The translations under genes were made by a program, and so were the position numbers. Below are positions 19,675-28,332 of a DNA stretch of 64,000 nucleotides, piece by piece (positions within the stretch are counted from its first letter, which is position 1; the number at the start of each line of letters is the position of its first letter). The stretch is from positions 50,120-114,119 of the forward strand of contig JADZCM010000012.1 of assembly GCA_020851555.1 (NCBI GenBank). Direction: 5' to 3'. Source of the DNA: Bryobacterales bacterium. GTDB lineage: Bacteria > Acidobacteriota > Terriglobia > Bryobacterales > Bryobacteraceae. The notes below the pieces were generated by a model. That model saw nothing but the letters and a program-made list of their open reading frames with translations, was not told the origin of the DNA and made no database searches.

Positions 19675-21921
19675 CTACCTGAGCACCACCTTGGCCAGCC
19701 CGGCGTTTTCAGCCGAGTCGAACACGCGGATCACGACGAGGTGTTCGCCGGGCGTGACGTCTTCCAGGCGCACAACCAGGTGCTCGCTGAGGGAATCCAG
19801 TATGCCGTCGGCGGCCTCGGCCGGAGTCCAGGGCCCGGCGTCGATGGAGTACTCTGCGCGTCTCAGCATGCTGGCGGCATCAGCCGCGTCGAAATCGATT
19901 TCGACCTTGCCGCCCGAGCGGCGGATGGCTCCCGGGGTGACGAGCGGCGGCGTGTTGTCAACCAGGACGGGGGGACTGACCAGTTCGGCCTCCCGAGCCG
20001 ACGATGCCGGGTTGCTGGGCAAGTCGCTGGCCGTGACCTTGAAGAAGTACTTGCCATCGGCCAGAACATCGCCGTCCACGGTGTACGAGTTCTCCCCGAT
20101 GCTGGACTTCAGCAGCTTCCACTCCCGCTCCCCTTCACCCCTGAACTGGAGCTTGAAGCTGAGCCTGTCGTTATCCGGGTCCTCCGCCTGCCACGCGATC
20201 ACGAGTTGCCGCACCCCGCCGCGGGTGGCGGCCTGCGTTGGCGTGCCCGCCGACGTGGGCGGTCCGGAGTCCACCGTGTCGGTAACCGTGATGCTGTACG
20301 AACTGGAGACCGACTGCGTGGCGAGGGGCTTGGCCGCCGCCGCTCCCAGTTGTGTCGTCACACTGATGTTCCGGACCGCCGGCGGCGTGTTCTGCGGCAG
20401 GTAGGCTAGCGTCGTGCTGTCGAGCACCGGCGTCGCGCCCGCCGACCCGCTGAACTCCGCGCGCCATTGTATGTAGCGGGCATTCGGGCTGGCGACCGGC
20501 GAGCCGCTGCTCTCGGCCAGCGGAGCCGACCACTCGCTCCAGGTCGCATCGGGCCGCAGGGAGTTGCCGGAGCGGGTGCGAAGAACCAGGCGGCAACCGG
20601 AACAGCTCTCGGCCAGCCAACTCAGCCGGCCCCACCGCGCCACGCTTCCCGCGTCGTGGACCGGGGACTCAAAAGAGCCGGCCGTACCCGGGGCGTCCCC
20701 CATGACGAAAATCTTGCCGAGGTCGCCCGTGGCGGCGAGCACGCCTGCCCGCCCTTGCAGGAGGCGGGTCGCCTCTCCTTCGTTGGTCTGCGCCAGCAGC
20801 GTGACTTTGCCGTCGGGAGCCAGGCGGTAGATGCGCCCCAGCGCGTCTGTCGAGAAGATGATCTGGCCGCCGAACTGGAGCAGGTCGTAGATGTTCTCCT
20901 CCTTCGAACTCCACAGCGTCTCAACCGTGTTGTCGGGCGAGATCCGGTAGAGGGCGGACCGCTCCACGCCGGGAAACTCGGACAGAGGGGCGAGTTGCGC
21001 CGTCACCTGTGGCGCTGGGACCGCCGCGGGCTTCGCGGCATCGGCTTTGGGCTTCAGGTCAATCCCCCCCTGGGCCGCCTCTTCGGTGACCGTCACTGAG
21101 GCGGTCGTGGGAGGAAGCGGCGAGGCGCCCGGCGTGGCCGTGTAGCCCGGAGCCGGACTCAAGGCTCTCCTCATGCCGGCGCCACCCTGGGCCGCCGCGT
21201 AGACGACGCCGTCCGCCGCAACCTTAATGGCGCGGATCTCGGGAAGCCCGGCGTCATAGAGCACGACTGCACGGCCCGGAGCCTCAATCCGGTACAGAAT
21301 GCCGTTGGGTTCCGTACCCGCCAGCAGCCGGCCTTTCTGGTCGAGCGCCATCGAGACGACGTGTGATTGCCCGGTCTGGTAAAAGACCTCACCCTTCCCG
21401 CTGGCATCTACTCTGAAGACGGTTCCCTGGTCTCCGGCGCCTACGAACATCGTGCCATCCGGCGCAAAGACCAGGGACCAGATGTAGGTGGCCTTGGGCG
21501 CGAAGACTTCGGCCGCCTTCCCTTCCTGGATGCGGTAGACCTTTCCGTTAGGGGACGTGGCCGCATACAACGTCCCCTTCGGATCCAGAGCGACCGCGAA
21601 GATCTCGGGTTGGTCCGCCGTCCACAGCAGGGTGCTCCGGCCTGAGGGATCGATCCGGAACAGCCGTCCCCGGTGGCCGGTACCCGCATACAGCGTGCCG
21701 TCCGCGCCCTGAGCCAGGCTCCAGATCACGGGCTGATCGGAACTGAACAGCGTATCCAGCCGGGGGGCCAGCCGCAGCCGTCCGTCACGGTCCAGAGAGA
21801 CCCCGTCAAACCGGCCCTGCACGAAGTCCCGGTAGTTGTTCATCTCCCAGGTGGACGTGCCGGCGGCGTGCGCCGCCGGCGCCCCCAGGGTCAACAGGAG
21901 CAGCATGAGCCAGGGCTTCAT
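19675..21921 (-). CDS. secreted beta-propeller protein with C-terminal fibronectin/Ig-like domains
   Basis: A 748-residue exported protein from the ATG at 21921, whose ATGA overlaps the stop of the peptidase gene. A signal peptide (KPWLMLLLLTLGAPAAHAAG) is followed by about seven repeats of the kind DGTLYAGTGHRGRLFRID, which recur as GTLYAATSPNGKVYRI, GTMFVGAGDQGTVFRV and GRLLAGTEPNGILYRI and predict an NHL/WD-like propeller at residues 40-400. After a Pro/Ala-rich linker come strand-rich domains containing LVIAWQAEDPDNDRLSF and DNTPPLVTPG, typical of fibronectin/Ig repeats. It is probably a periplasmic or surface binding protein acting with the S55-type peptidase. Confidence 0.75.
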   Translation of the reverse strand: MKPWLMLLLLTLGAPAAHAAGTSTWEMNNYRDFVQGRFDGVSLDRDGRLRLAPRLDTLFSSDQPVIWSLAQGADGTLYAGTGHRGRLFRIDPSGRSTLLWTADQPEIFAVALDPKGTLYAATSPNGKVYRIQEGKAAEVFAPKATYIWSLVFAPDGTMFVGAGDQGTVFRVDASGKGEVFYQTGQSHVVSMALDQKGRLLAGTEPNGILYRIEAPGRAVVLYDAGLPEIRAIKVAADGVVYAAAQGGAGMRRALSPAPGYTATPGASPLPPTTASVTVTEEAAQGGIDLKPKADAAKPAAVPAPQVTAQLAPLSEFPGVERSALYRISPDNTVETLWSSKEENIYDLLQFGGQIIFSTDALGRIYRLAPDGKVTLLAQTNEGEATRLLQGRAGVLAATGDLGKIFVMGDAPGTAGSFESPVHDAGSVARWGRLSWLAESCSGCRLVLRTRSGNSLRPDATWSEWSAPLAESSGSPVASPNARYIQWRAEFSGSAGATPVLDSTTLAYLPQNTPPAVRNISVTTQLGAAAAKPLATQSVSSSYSITVTDTVDSGPPTSAGTPTQAATRGGVRQLVIAWQAEDPDNDRLSFKLQFRGEGEREWKLLKSSIGENSYTVDGDVLADGKYFFKVTASDLPSNPASSAREAELVSPPVLVDNTPPLVTPGAIRRSGGKVEIDFDAADAASMLRRAEYSIDAGPWTPAEAADGILDSLSEHLVVRLEDVTPGEHLVVIRVFDSAENAGLAKVVLR

Positions 21922-23690
21922 TCTCTTATGTCCACCTGAACGGTCTTGGAGCCGGAAACGACCATCCCGCCGGCGTCGATGTCCAGTTCTCCGATTTTGG
22001 AATTGTGAGTCTGCAACCCGGCGCCCACCCCGGCCTGCGACCGCGCCAGAATCTGCCCGACGGAGGGAGGAGGAGCGGGCAGGCTCATCCCCTCGACGTC
22101 GTAGTCGGCCTCCGCACGCCAGATGCGAACATAGGCCCGGGTATTGTCGCGGAGCGAATTGAGAAAACTCACCAGTTGCACGGATGTACGCGGCGCGGTG
22201 GTGAGCATCTGCCGGTAGTCGGTCAGGTTCGTCGTGCTGCCGTCGGCGACGGTAAAGTACAGCGGTCCCGCCGGCGCGCCGATGGGCACGCGGTAGGAGG
22301 CCGACCGGCTCATCTCGACGCCGTTGGGGCCGGTGAGCACCACGTTCAGGTCGAGCGATTCCCCCGGACGCACCGTCCGGCGGGAAGTCCAAACCTGGTC
22401 GATCTGAGCCTGGCGGCGCTCCGGATAGGACTCCGCTTCGATCGCTATGCGCCTCAGGCGCAGGGTTTCGAAGCCGCTTTGAAGCGCATAGGCCAGCGGC
22501 GTCGCGGCGCCCAGCGAGGCCGATTGCGACAGGCTCAGGTCGCCCGCATAGGTGTTGCCCACGCGCAGCGGCATCGAACTGCCCTGGAAGTGGATCTCTC
22601 CCCGGATAGCCAGGGTGGCGTTGCCCACGGTTCTCTCGGTCGCCTCAATGGCCGATGCCAGCGCCATCTGGACCAGCATCGGCGACAGCACGCTGTCGCC
22701 GATCATCTCCATTTCGTACTCCTGCCGGCTGGGTTGGTCAGCGCCGTGCGAGGTAACCGTGATCGAAAGCGGGATCAGGGCCGCCCGCCGGCCCAGTTCT
22801 CCAGCCAGGCCGGTGCTTCGGTCCGTGAGGATCGTCCCCCTCCACTCCCGCGGCGTGGAGATCTTGAAGGATGTCTGTAGATTGGGCAGCAGGGCCAGCA
22901 CCTCGGCGCTGGCGAACGGGACTTCGGTTACGCCCAGCGAGAGGAAGCGGTGCCCGAAGGCGTAGACCCGCCCGCGATCCACATGCGTCACCGTTCCTTC
23001 GGCCGTGACGCTCATGTCCCCGGTCATAAGCTGCACGCTGATCATGGAACCCGGCTGGACGGCGGCGAGGTCGCCAAAGCCGGGCTTCAGCCGCCCGCCC
23101 CCGGAGATTCCCTGCTGAGGCTCCAGTCCCAAGGCGCGAAGGCGCGGCGTCACCCGCTCTATGGCGTTTCTGGTGAACCCTCCGAACGACAGCGGCGTGG
23201 CAATGTCAACCAGCCGCGTGCCCCCGAAGGGAATGCCGGCGGCCGGCTCCAGCCCGGCTGTCAGGTCCGTTTCGGCAAGATTGCGCCGGACCGTCTGCCG
23301 CCGCTCACCGACCGCGGCCGCCGCGTCGAGCATGTCTTGAATCGGACGGATGGCGGCGACAGGTTCCTTGGAGTAGGCGAACGTCATGGCCACCGCGCCG
23401 AGCAGCCGTCCGCCGATGTAGACCGGGCTGCCGCTCATCCCCTGGAGTACGCCGGTCGACTCCAGCGGGCCTCCGGAAAGCCTGGCCAGCACCAGCGATT
23501 GCCTGGGTCCGGCGTTCTCCAGAACGCCCAGTATCTCGACCTGGAAATCCTCGATCCGCGAGCCGTGAAAAACCGTCTTCCCGACGGCTTGCATTCCCTG
23601 GCGCACCTCGGAGAGAGGAAAGAAGCCGGCTTGGGCATACAAAGCCGGCGCCGCGGCCAAGCCCGCCAGAAAGAGGATTAAGGGGCCCAC
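21918..23690 (-). CDS. SpoIVB-like S55 peptidase family protein
   Basis: A 590-residue exported protein starting at a GTG (23690) with signal peptide PLILFLAGLAAAPALYAQ. GVLQGMSGSPVY (Ser86 the likely nucleophile) matches the serine loop of SpoIVB. A second SpoIVB-like segment, GRVYAFGHRFLSLG, carries His247, the likely general base, followed by TSFKIS and GTILTDRSTGLAGELG. In SpoIVB the His segment precedes the Ser segment; here the order is reversed. The remaining C-terminal half is beta-rich and unassigned. It heads a three-gene operon with a propeller and a methyltransferase. Sporulation is not implied. Confidence 0.75.
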   Translation of the reverse strand: MGPLILFLAGLAAAPALYAQAGFFPLSEVRQGMQAVGKTVFHGSRIEDFQVEILGVLENAGPRQSLVLARLSGGPLESTGVLQGMSGSPVYIGGRLLGAVAMTFAYSKEPVAAIRPIQDMLDAAAAVGERRQTVRRNLAETDLTAGLEPAAGIPFGGTRLVDIATPLSFGGFTRNAIERVTPRLRALGLEPQQGISGGGRLKPGFGDLAAVQPGSMISVQLMTGDMSVTAEGTVTHVDRGRVYAFGHRFLSLGVTEVPFASAEVLALLPNLQTSFKISTPREWRGTILTDRSTGLAGELGRRAALIPLSITVTSHGADQPSRQEYEMEMIGDSVLSPMLVQMALASAIEATERTVGNATLAIRGEIHFQGSSMPLRVGNTYAGDLSLSQSASLGAATPLAYALQSGFETLRLRRIAIEAESYPERRQAQIDQVWTSRRTVRPGESLDLNVVLTGPNGVEMSRSASYRVPIGAPAGPLYFTVADGSTTNLTDYRQMLTTAPRTSVQLVSFLNSLRDNTRAYVRIWRAEADYDVEGMSLPAPPPSVGQILARSQAGVGAGLQTHNSKIGELDIDAGGMVVSGSKTVQVDIRE

Positions 23691-23702
23691 GTTCTTGTCC
23701 TC

Positions 23703-23708
23703 ATTCTA
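23703..23708 (-). promoter_or_regulatory. -10 box before the S55 peptidase gene
   Basis: TAGAAT on the reverse strand lies 12 nt before the GTG at 23690, predicting a leader of about 5 nt. No clear -35 element. Confidence 0.35.
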
Positions 23709-23860
23709 TCGGAATCCGGGCGCTGCCCGGGGAATTCAAAGGCGCCCCGAGGAAAGTTAGTATTCAGGACCCGGAGCAGTTACTGCCGGAACCTGCCGCC
23801 TGGCGGCTCCGCGCGCCACGAACCAGCGGGAAGATCCCGCCGGCGCACTGCGGCTGCCCC

Positions 23861-26245
23861 TCAGTTCTTGAGATACCTGTCGAACCAGGCCACAGTCTCG
23901 TAGATGACGTGCTGAATGGTCTCCAACGCGGCGTAGCCGTGGGCTTCGTTCGGCAGCATGACCAGCCGCACCGTGCCCCCGTTGCCGCGGATCGCCTGGT
24001 ATAGGCGCTCGGATTGGATGGGGAACGTCCCGCTGTTGTCGTCCGCCTCGCCGTGGATCAGCAGGATCGGCTCGTTGATCTTGTTGGCGTAAACGAAGGG
24101 GGACATCTTCATGTACACTTCGGGCGCTTCCCAGAACGTGCGGCGCTCGCTCTGGAAACCGAAGGGCGTCAGGGTCCGGTTGTAAGCGCCGCTGCGGGCC
24201 ACCCCCGTGCGGAACAGGTCAGTGTGAGCCAAGAGATTCGCGGTCATGAATCCCCCGTAGCTGTGGCCGGTGACGCCGACCCGGGCCCGGTCGGTGACGC
24301 CCATCTCGACGGCCTTGTCGATAGCCGCCTGGGCGCTCATGGCGAGTTGCTCTATGTAGGTGTTGTTGACCGTCTCGGGATCGCCCACGATGGGGATGGT
24401 GGTGTCGTTGAGAATCACATAGCCGGCCAGCAGTAGGAACAGGTGGGACGCGGCCCGGATGGTAGTGAAGCGCTCGGTGGAGCCGCCGATCTGGCCGGCG
24501 ACCCCCGGATCCGTGTACTCCAGCGGGTAGGCGTACAGGATGGTGGGGTAGCGCACTCCTTCCTTGTAGTCCGGGGGGAGATAGAGTGTGAAGCTGCACT
24601 GGGTGCCGTCCGGACGGTTGTACTTCACAAGTTCCTTTTTGATCTTCCGCAGGACCGGGGTCGGGTCCGTGAAGTTGGTCAGCCGGACGGCCTGGCCGGA
24701 TCCGGTGGTCCGGACGAAATAGTTGGGCGGTTCGGTGGGACTCTCGCGAGCCGTCAGAAACCGCGAGCCGTCCTCGGAGAGGATGGCGACAACCGTCTCA
24801 TAGCCGCTGGTTCCGGCCCGCCACAGCCGCTCACTTTGCCAGGTCCGGAGGTTGAAGCGGTCCAGGAAGGGACGGTCTCCCTCGGGGGTCGCTCCGGTTC
24901 CCTGTAGAAAAAGGTAGTCGCCCGACTGGCGGATGATGGACTGTCCGTTAGCCAGCACTCTGGTGGCCGGCGATCCGATGTTCCCGTAACGGTCGCTCGA
25001 ATTGCGGCCGTAGAGCAGCCGCGGCTCGGCGGAGGGATCATCCAGGAAGAGCCGAAACACGCGCACCCACCGTTTGTCGCGGTCGTAGTCGCCCACCAGA
25101 GCCAGGCCTCCCTCCCCGAACTGGAGGCCGTTGAACCGGTGCTCCAGTCTGCGAATCTCGAGGGGCTGCGAACCCTCGGCCAGCGGCTGCGACATGAGAC
25201 GGTCGCGGTGAGTTGCCTGGCGGCGGGGGTCGCCGCCATCCAGCGCCTCCGCCCAGATCAAGGTGCTTGGCTCGGTGGGACGCCAGGTGACGTTCCGCGG
25301 CCCGGTTTCCACCCCCTCGATGGGAACGTTGTCGGCCAGCGGTTTCGAGGCCACTTTCCGGACCACCGCGCCGGCCGTATTCCAGACCTCGATTTCGCGG
25401 GGGAACATCGAGAAGGGATGCAGGTAGGAATAGGGCCTGCGCACGGTGGTCACCAGCAGATGCTTGCCGTCCGGCGCGGGATTCACCTGCACGAAGATGG
25501 CCGGCTTTCCGATGGGGGCCGCCTGCAATGTGCCGAAATCGACCGAGGCCAGTTGCGCCGTGAAGTAGTAGTCAAACAGCGCTTCGTCGTGAGGATCCTT
25601 CAGCAGATCCTGGTAGGTGCGCACAGGGCCCGAGGCGCCCGAGCCTTCCTGCACGTTCGGCCCGGCGGGCACGGCCGGCCTGACGGGAGGCTTGCCGCGC
25701 GCTGGAGGCACGATCTTGACAAGCAGCCGGCTGCTGCCCGCAAACCACTGCACGCTTGAACCCAGCGTGTCGTTGATCCGGACCTGCGGCACGCGGCGCA
25801 ATGCCGGTGAGTTCAGCGAGCCTACGTATAACCCGATGCCGTCCGCCGTTGTGTTCGTGAGGGCGAATCTGGTCCCGTCGGGGCTCCAGAGGGGCGTCGA
25901 AAGAAAGGCGTTGAGGGGCACGCCGATTTTGGTGACGGTCCCGCCGTCGATCCGGAGCAGGCTCAGCGCCTTGATGCGCCCGGCCCGCGGGTGGGGGCCG
26001 TTCGTCGCGGGGTCTATGCGGACTCCGGCCAGCCGGAGCATCGGCGCGGAGACCTCGGCGATGCCCGGATACAGCTCATAGTCCCCGAACAGGATATGAG
26101 ACCTGTCCGGACTCACCACGGCGATGGGAGGGGGCGGGGCGTCCAAAACGTCCAGAATCTGTTTGGGGGGCTTCTGGTATGTCTCGGCGGCCCACACACT
26201 CGCACACATCGAGACAGCCAGCAAAGACAGGGCGGCTGACCGCAT
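23861..26245 (-). CDS. S9 family prolyl oligopeptidase-like serine peptidase
   Basis: A 794-residue exported peptidase. It has a signal peptide (ALSLLAVSMCASVWAAE), a propeller-like N-terminal two thirds, and an alpha/beta-hydrolase domain from about residue 520. GVTGHSYGGFM carries the nucleophile Ser, ILLIHGEADDNSGT the Asp, and PNEAHGY the His. The spacing and the GEADDN segment fit the glutamyl/dipeptidyl peptidase-like secreted S9 enzymes. It probably cuts oligopeptides in the periplasm. GGAGGA sits 8 nt before the ATG, a canonical ribosome binding site. It is a single gene with no close neighbour. Confidence 0.88.
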   Translation of the reverse strand: MRSAALSLLAVSMCASVWAAETYQKPPKQILDVLDAPPPPIAVVSPDRSHILFGDYELYPGIAEVSAPMLRLAGVRIDPATNGPHPRAGRIKALSLLRIDGGTVTKIGVPLNAFLSTPLWSPDGTRFALTNTTADGIGLYVGSLNSPALRRVPQVRINDTLGSSVQWFAGSSRLLVKIVPPARGKPPVRPAVPAGPNVQEGSGASGPVRTYQDLLKDPHDEALFDYYFTAQLASVDFGTLQAAPIGKPAIFVQVNPAPDGKHLLVTTVRRPYSYLHPFSMFPREIEVWNTAGAVVRKVASKPLADNVPIEGVETGPRNVTWRPTEPSTLIWAEALDGGDPRRQATHRDRLMSQPLAEGSQPLEIRRLEHRFNGLQFGEGGLALVGDYDRDKRWVRVFRLFLDDPSAEPRLLYGRNSSDRYGNIGSPATRVLANGQSIIRQSGDYLFLQGTGATPEGDRPFLDRFNLRTWQSERLWRAGTSGYETVVAILSEDGSRFLTARESPTEPPNYFVRTTGSGQAVRLTNFTDPTPVLRKIKKELVKYNRPDGTQCSFTLYLPPDYKEGVRYPTILYAYPLEYTDPGVAGQIGGSTERFTTIRAASHLFLLLAGYVILNDTTIPIVGDPETVNNTYIEQLAMSAQAAIDKAVEMGVTDRARVGVTGHSYGGFMTANLLAHTDLFRTGVARSGAYNRTLTPFGFQSERRTFWEAPEVYMKMSPFVYANKINEPILLIHGEADDNSGTFPIQSERLYQAIRGNGGTVRLVMLPNEAHGYAALETIQHVIYETVAWFDRYLKN

Positions 26246-26373
26246 AATTGATTCCTCCTGACCGGTCGCAGTCCGGCCGGCATTTCGGGCCCGGAGACCG
26301 TGGTACGCGGCCGGACTATCGTCGATTCTACACCGGGTTCCCAGGGCCGGAAGGCGAACCCGATGAGGTTTCT

Positions 26374-27156
26374 TCAGTGCGCCCGCCCGGCCGTCACGGC
26401 CGCGAGCGGATAGCGCCGGTTAAAAGCGGGGTCGTTGGGGTCGTAGAGCACCGTAAGCGGCGTGCCTGGCTCCGGCGCGGTCCGGTTCCGCACCGGACCG
26501 AACTTGCCCTCCGCCAGTGAGCCGCCGAGCGTGAGAAAGGCGTAGTAGACGAGGCGGCCCTTGTCCGTTTTGCGGCCGAGCCTGGTCACCATGCCGGCGG
26601 CTGTCCGCCCCTCTTCCAGCAGCCGCCGCTTGGCGGCAAGATCCCGCAGAATGAAGAAGGCCGCCGCGGGCAGAATCACCCCTACGAGGGGGGCCAGCCA
26701 GAGGGGAATGGCCGCCGGTCTCTCCAGCCCCTCCAGCCGGCTGATCTCGGGATTGGTCTCGACGTAGCGAACCTCCCGCCGGCCGCCTGACTCAAGCGTC
26801 CTCCAGACCGCCCGGGACAGCCGCGCGGACCGGCGGTAGGTCCGCGCGCCGGCCTCGAACTCGTAAGACGCCAGGTACCGCGCGTCTCCGCCGCTGCCGC
26901 GCCGCGACAGGCGCACGATCCTCGCCTCGGCCCGTCCCGTGGAAACCGAGAGCAAGCGGTTGCGTTCCAGGCCGGCCGTGGCCTTCACGTAAATCCCGGC
27001 GCCCAAGGCGACGCCCAGCGCCGCCAGCAACCATGCCAGCATCCAGGCGGCGAAGCCGGCCGCGGTGTACCGGGCCGGACGCGGCCGCCCGCGCTCCATT
27101 TCCGGCGGCGGCCGCCAGGTCTCCTGCAACTGCCGCAGCTTCTCCCGGTCTGTCAT
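26374..27156 (-). CDS. DUF3592 domain membrane protein
   Basis: A 260-residue protein with two long hydrophobic helices ([22 protein letters not shown] and [21 protein letters not shown]) and two DUF3592-like segments: [36 protein letters not shown] sequence in the first half and the closing [22 protein letters not shown]3592 proteins have no defined role. Its ATG overlaps the stop of the small DNA-binding gene by 4 nt (27153-27156), so it is the last gene of the SPFH operon. Confidence 0.7.
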   Translation of the reverse strand: MTDREKLRQLQETWRPPPEMERGRPRPARYTAAGFAAWMLAWLLAALGVALGAGIYVKATAGLERNRLLSVSTGRAEARIVRLSRRGSGGDARYLASYEFEAGARTYRRSARLSRAVWRTLESGGRREVRYVETNPEISRLEGLERPAAIPLWLAPLVGVILPAAAFFILRDLAAKRRLLEEGRTAAGMVTRLGRKTDKGRLVYYAFLTLGGSLAEGKFGPVRNRTAPEPGTPLTVLYDPNDPAFNRRYPLAAVTAGRAH

Positions 27157-27335
27157 TGCGATTCCGCTCCCGGCGGCGAATCCTGCTTCGGAAGGCGCCC
27201 GGCGCGCCGCAGCGCATCGCGCAGCACGAACTCGATCTGCGCGTTCAGGCTGCGCAGTTCCGCGTCCGCCCAGCGCTGAAGCGCCTGGTGTGTCGCCGGA
27301 TCGAGCCGGAGCAGGAACGGTTTCCTGGCCGCCAA
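27153..27335 (-). CDS. ribbon-helix-helix (Arc-like) DNA-binding protein
   Basis: A 60-residue protein starting [22 protein letters not shown] and continuing [19 protein letters not shown]. The short N-terminal strand KPFLLRLDP, an amphipathic helix, the [10 protein letters not shown] turn-helix and the length fit Arc/MetJ-type dimeric repressors, in which the paired strands read the DNA major groove. It lies 10 nt after the SPFH gene and overlaps the DUF3592 gene. Tandem palindromes on the operon promoter (28240-28263) are natural candidates for its operator, which is inference. No toxin gene is adjacent. Confidence 0.7.
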   Translation of the reverse strand: MAARKPFLLRLDPATHQALQRWADAELRSLNAQIEFVLRDALRRAGRLPKQDSPPGAESQ

Positions 27336-27345
27336 GGCGCTTTCC

Positions 27346-28215
27346 CTACTGGTACAGAGTCCCCGCGTTGACCACCGGCTGGGCGTTCTGCTCGCTGCAG
27401 AGCACCACCAGCAGGTTGCTCACCATGGCGGCCTTGCGTTCTTCGTCCAGCACCAGGACCTGCTTGCGGCTGAGGTCCTCCAGCGCCATCTCCACCATGC
27501 CCACCGCGCCCTCGACGATCTTCTGGCGGGCGGCGATCACGGCGCTGGCCTGCTGCCGGCGCAGCATGGCGTTGGCGATCTCCGGCGCGTACGCCAGGTG
27601 GCTGATGCGAGCCTCTATGACATCGATGCCGGCCTGCGACAGGCGCTCGTGAATCTCGTGTTTCAGCCGCTCGTTGATTTCACCCGCCGACATGCGCAGC
27701 GAAAGTTGGCCGGCCTCGTGAGCGTCGTACGGATACGAGGTGGCCAGGTTCCGGACCGCGGCCTCGCTCTGCACGTGAACGAACTGCTCGTAGTCGTCCA
27801 CGTTGAACATCGCCTCGGCGGTTTCGATCACCTTCCAGACCACCACGGCGGCGATCTCGACGGGGTTGCCGTCGTGATCGTTCACCTTCAGCTTGGAGCT
27901 TTCGAAGTTGCGGACCCGGAGCGAGACTCTGCGCCGCGTAGTGAGAGGATTCACCCACCAGAAGCCCGCTTCCTTGAGGCTGCCCTTGTACTTGCCGAAC
28001 AGCAGAACAACCCGCGCCTCATTGGGGTTCACCACCGTGAGCCCGGCGAAACAGAAACTGTCGACGACCAGCACGCCGGCCCACACCACTATGGCCACGG
28101 GTTGCTCGTTTTTTGCGGCGCCCACCACCAGGTACAGCGCAGCAACGGCAATCACGACCAGGATGAGCACCAGCAGCCACCCTGAATAACCGCGCAAAGC
28201 CTTCTCTTTGAACAT
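27346..28215 (-). CDS. SPFH/Band 7 domain protein (stomatin/prohibitin-like)
   Basis: A 289-residue membrane-anchored protein. Two hydrophobic helices near the N-terminus ([19 protein letters not shown] and [19 protein letters not shown]) are followed by the SPFH domain: [50 protein letters not shown] and the coiled-coil-like tail with [22 protein letters not shown]. Such proteins build oligomeric membrane microdomains and scaffold proteases or stress factors. A strong ribosome binding site (AAAGGAGA) precedes the ATG. It is the first gene of the SPFH-RHH-DUF3592 operon. Confidence 0.88.
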   Translation of the reverse strand: MFKEKALRGYSGWLLVLILVVIAVAALYLVVGAAKNEQPVAIVVWAGVLVVDSFCFAGLTVVNPNEARVVLLFGKYKGSLKEAGFWWVNPLTTRRRVSLRVRNFESSKLKVNDHDGNPVEIAAVVVWKVIETAEAMFNVDDYEQFVHVQSEAAVRNLATSYPYDAHEAGQLSLRMSAGEINERLKHEIHERLSQAGIDVIEARISHLAYAPEIANAMLRRQQASAVIAARQKIVEGAVGMVEMALEDLSRKQVLVLDEERKAAMVSNLLVVLCSEQNAQPVVNAGTLYQ

Positions 28216-28239
28216 GGGCGCGTCTCCTTTGAAATCAAG

Positions 28240-28269
28240 ATGATATCATTATGATCTCATGAGTGTCAA
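28240..28269 (-). promoter_or_regulatory. SPFH operon promoter overlapped by tandem palindromic operators
   Basis: On the reverse strand a perfect -35 TTGACA (28264-28269) and a -10 TATCAT (28240-28245) are separated by 18 nt. Two 10-bp elements, ATGATATCAT (28240-28249, perfect palindrome) and ATGATCTCAT (28251-28260), sit 11 bp apart centre to centre, one helical turn, and a further palindrome CTCATGAG covers 28256-28263. They fill the spacer and the -10 box, a layout expected for a repressor. The Arc-like protein in the same operon is the obvious candidate. Confidence 0.6.
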
Positions 28270-28332
28270 TGCCTTTCTGTGCGATGCATGGAACGCATTG
28301 GAATAAAAAGACTTACGTGGGCCGCGTCGGCT

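Noticed and set aside
21922..22392. Extended N-terminus of the propeller protein upstream of 21921
   Set aside because: The extension runs through the peptidase gene and hides the signal peptide; the ATGA overlap start fits the operon.
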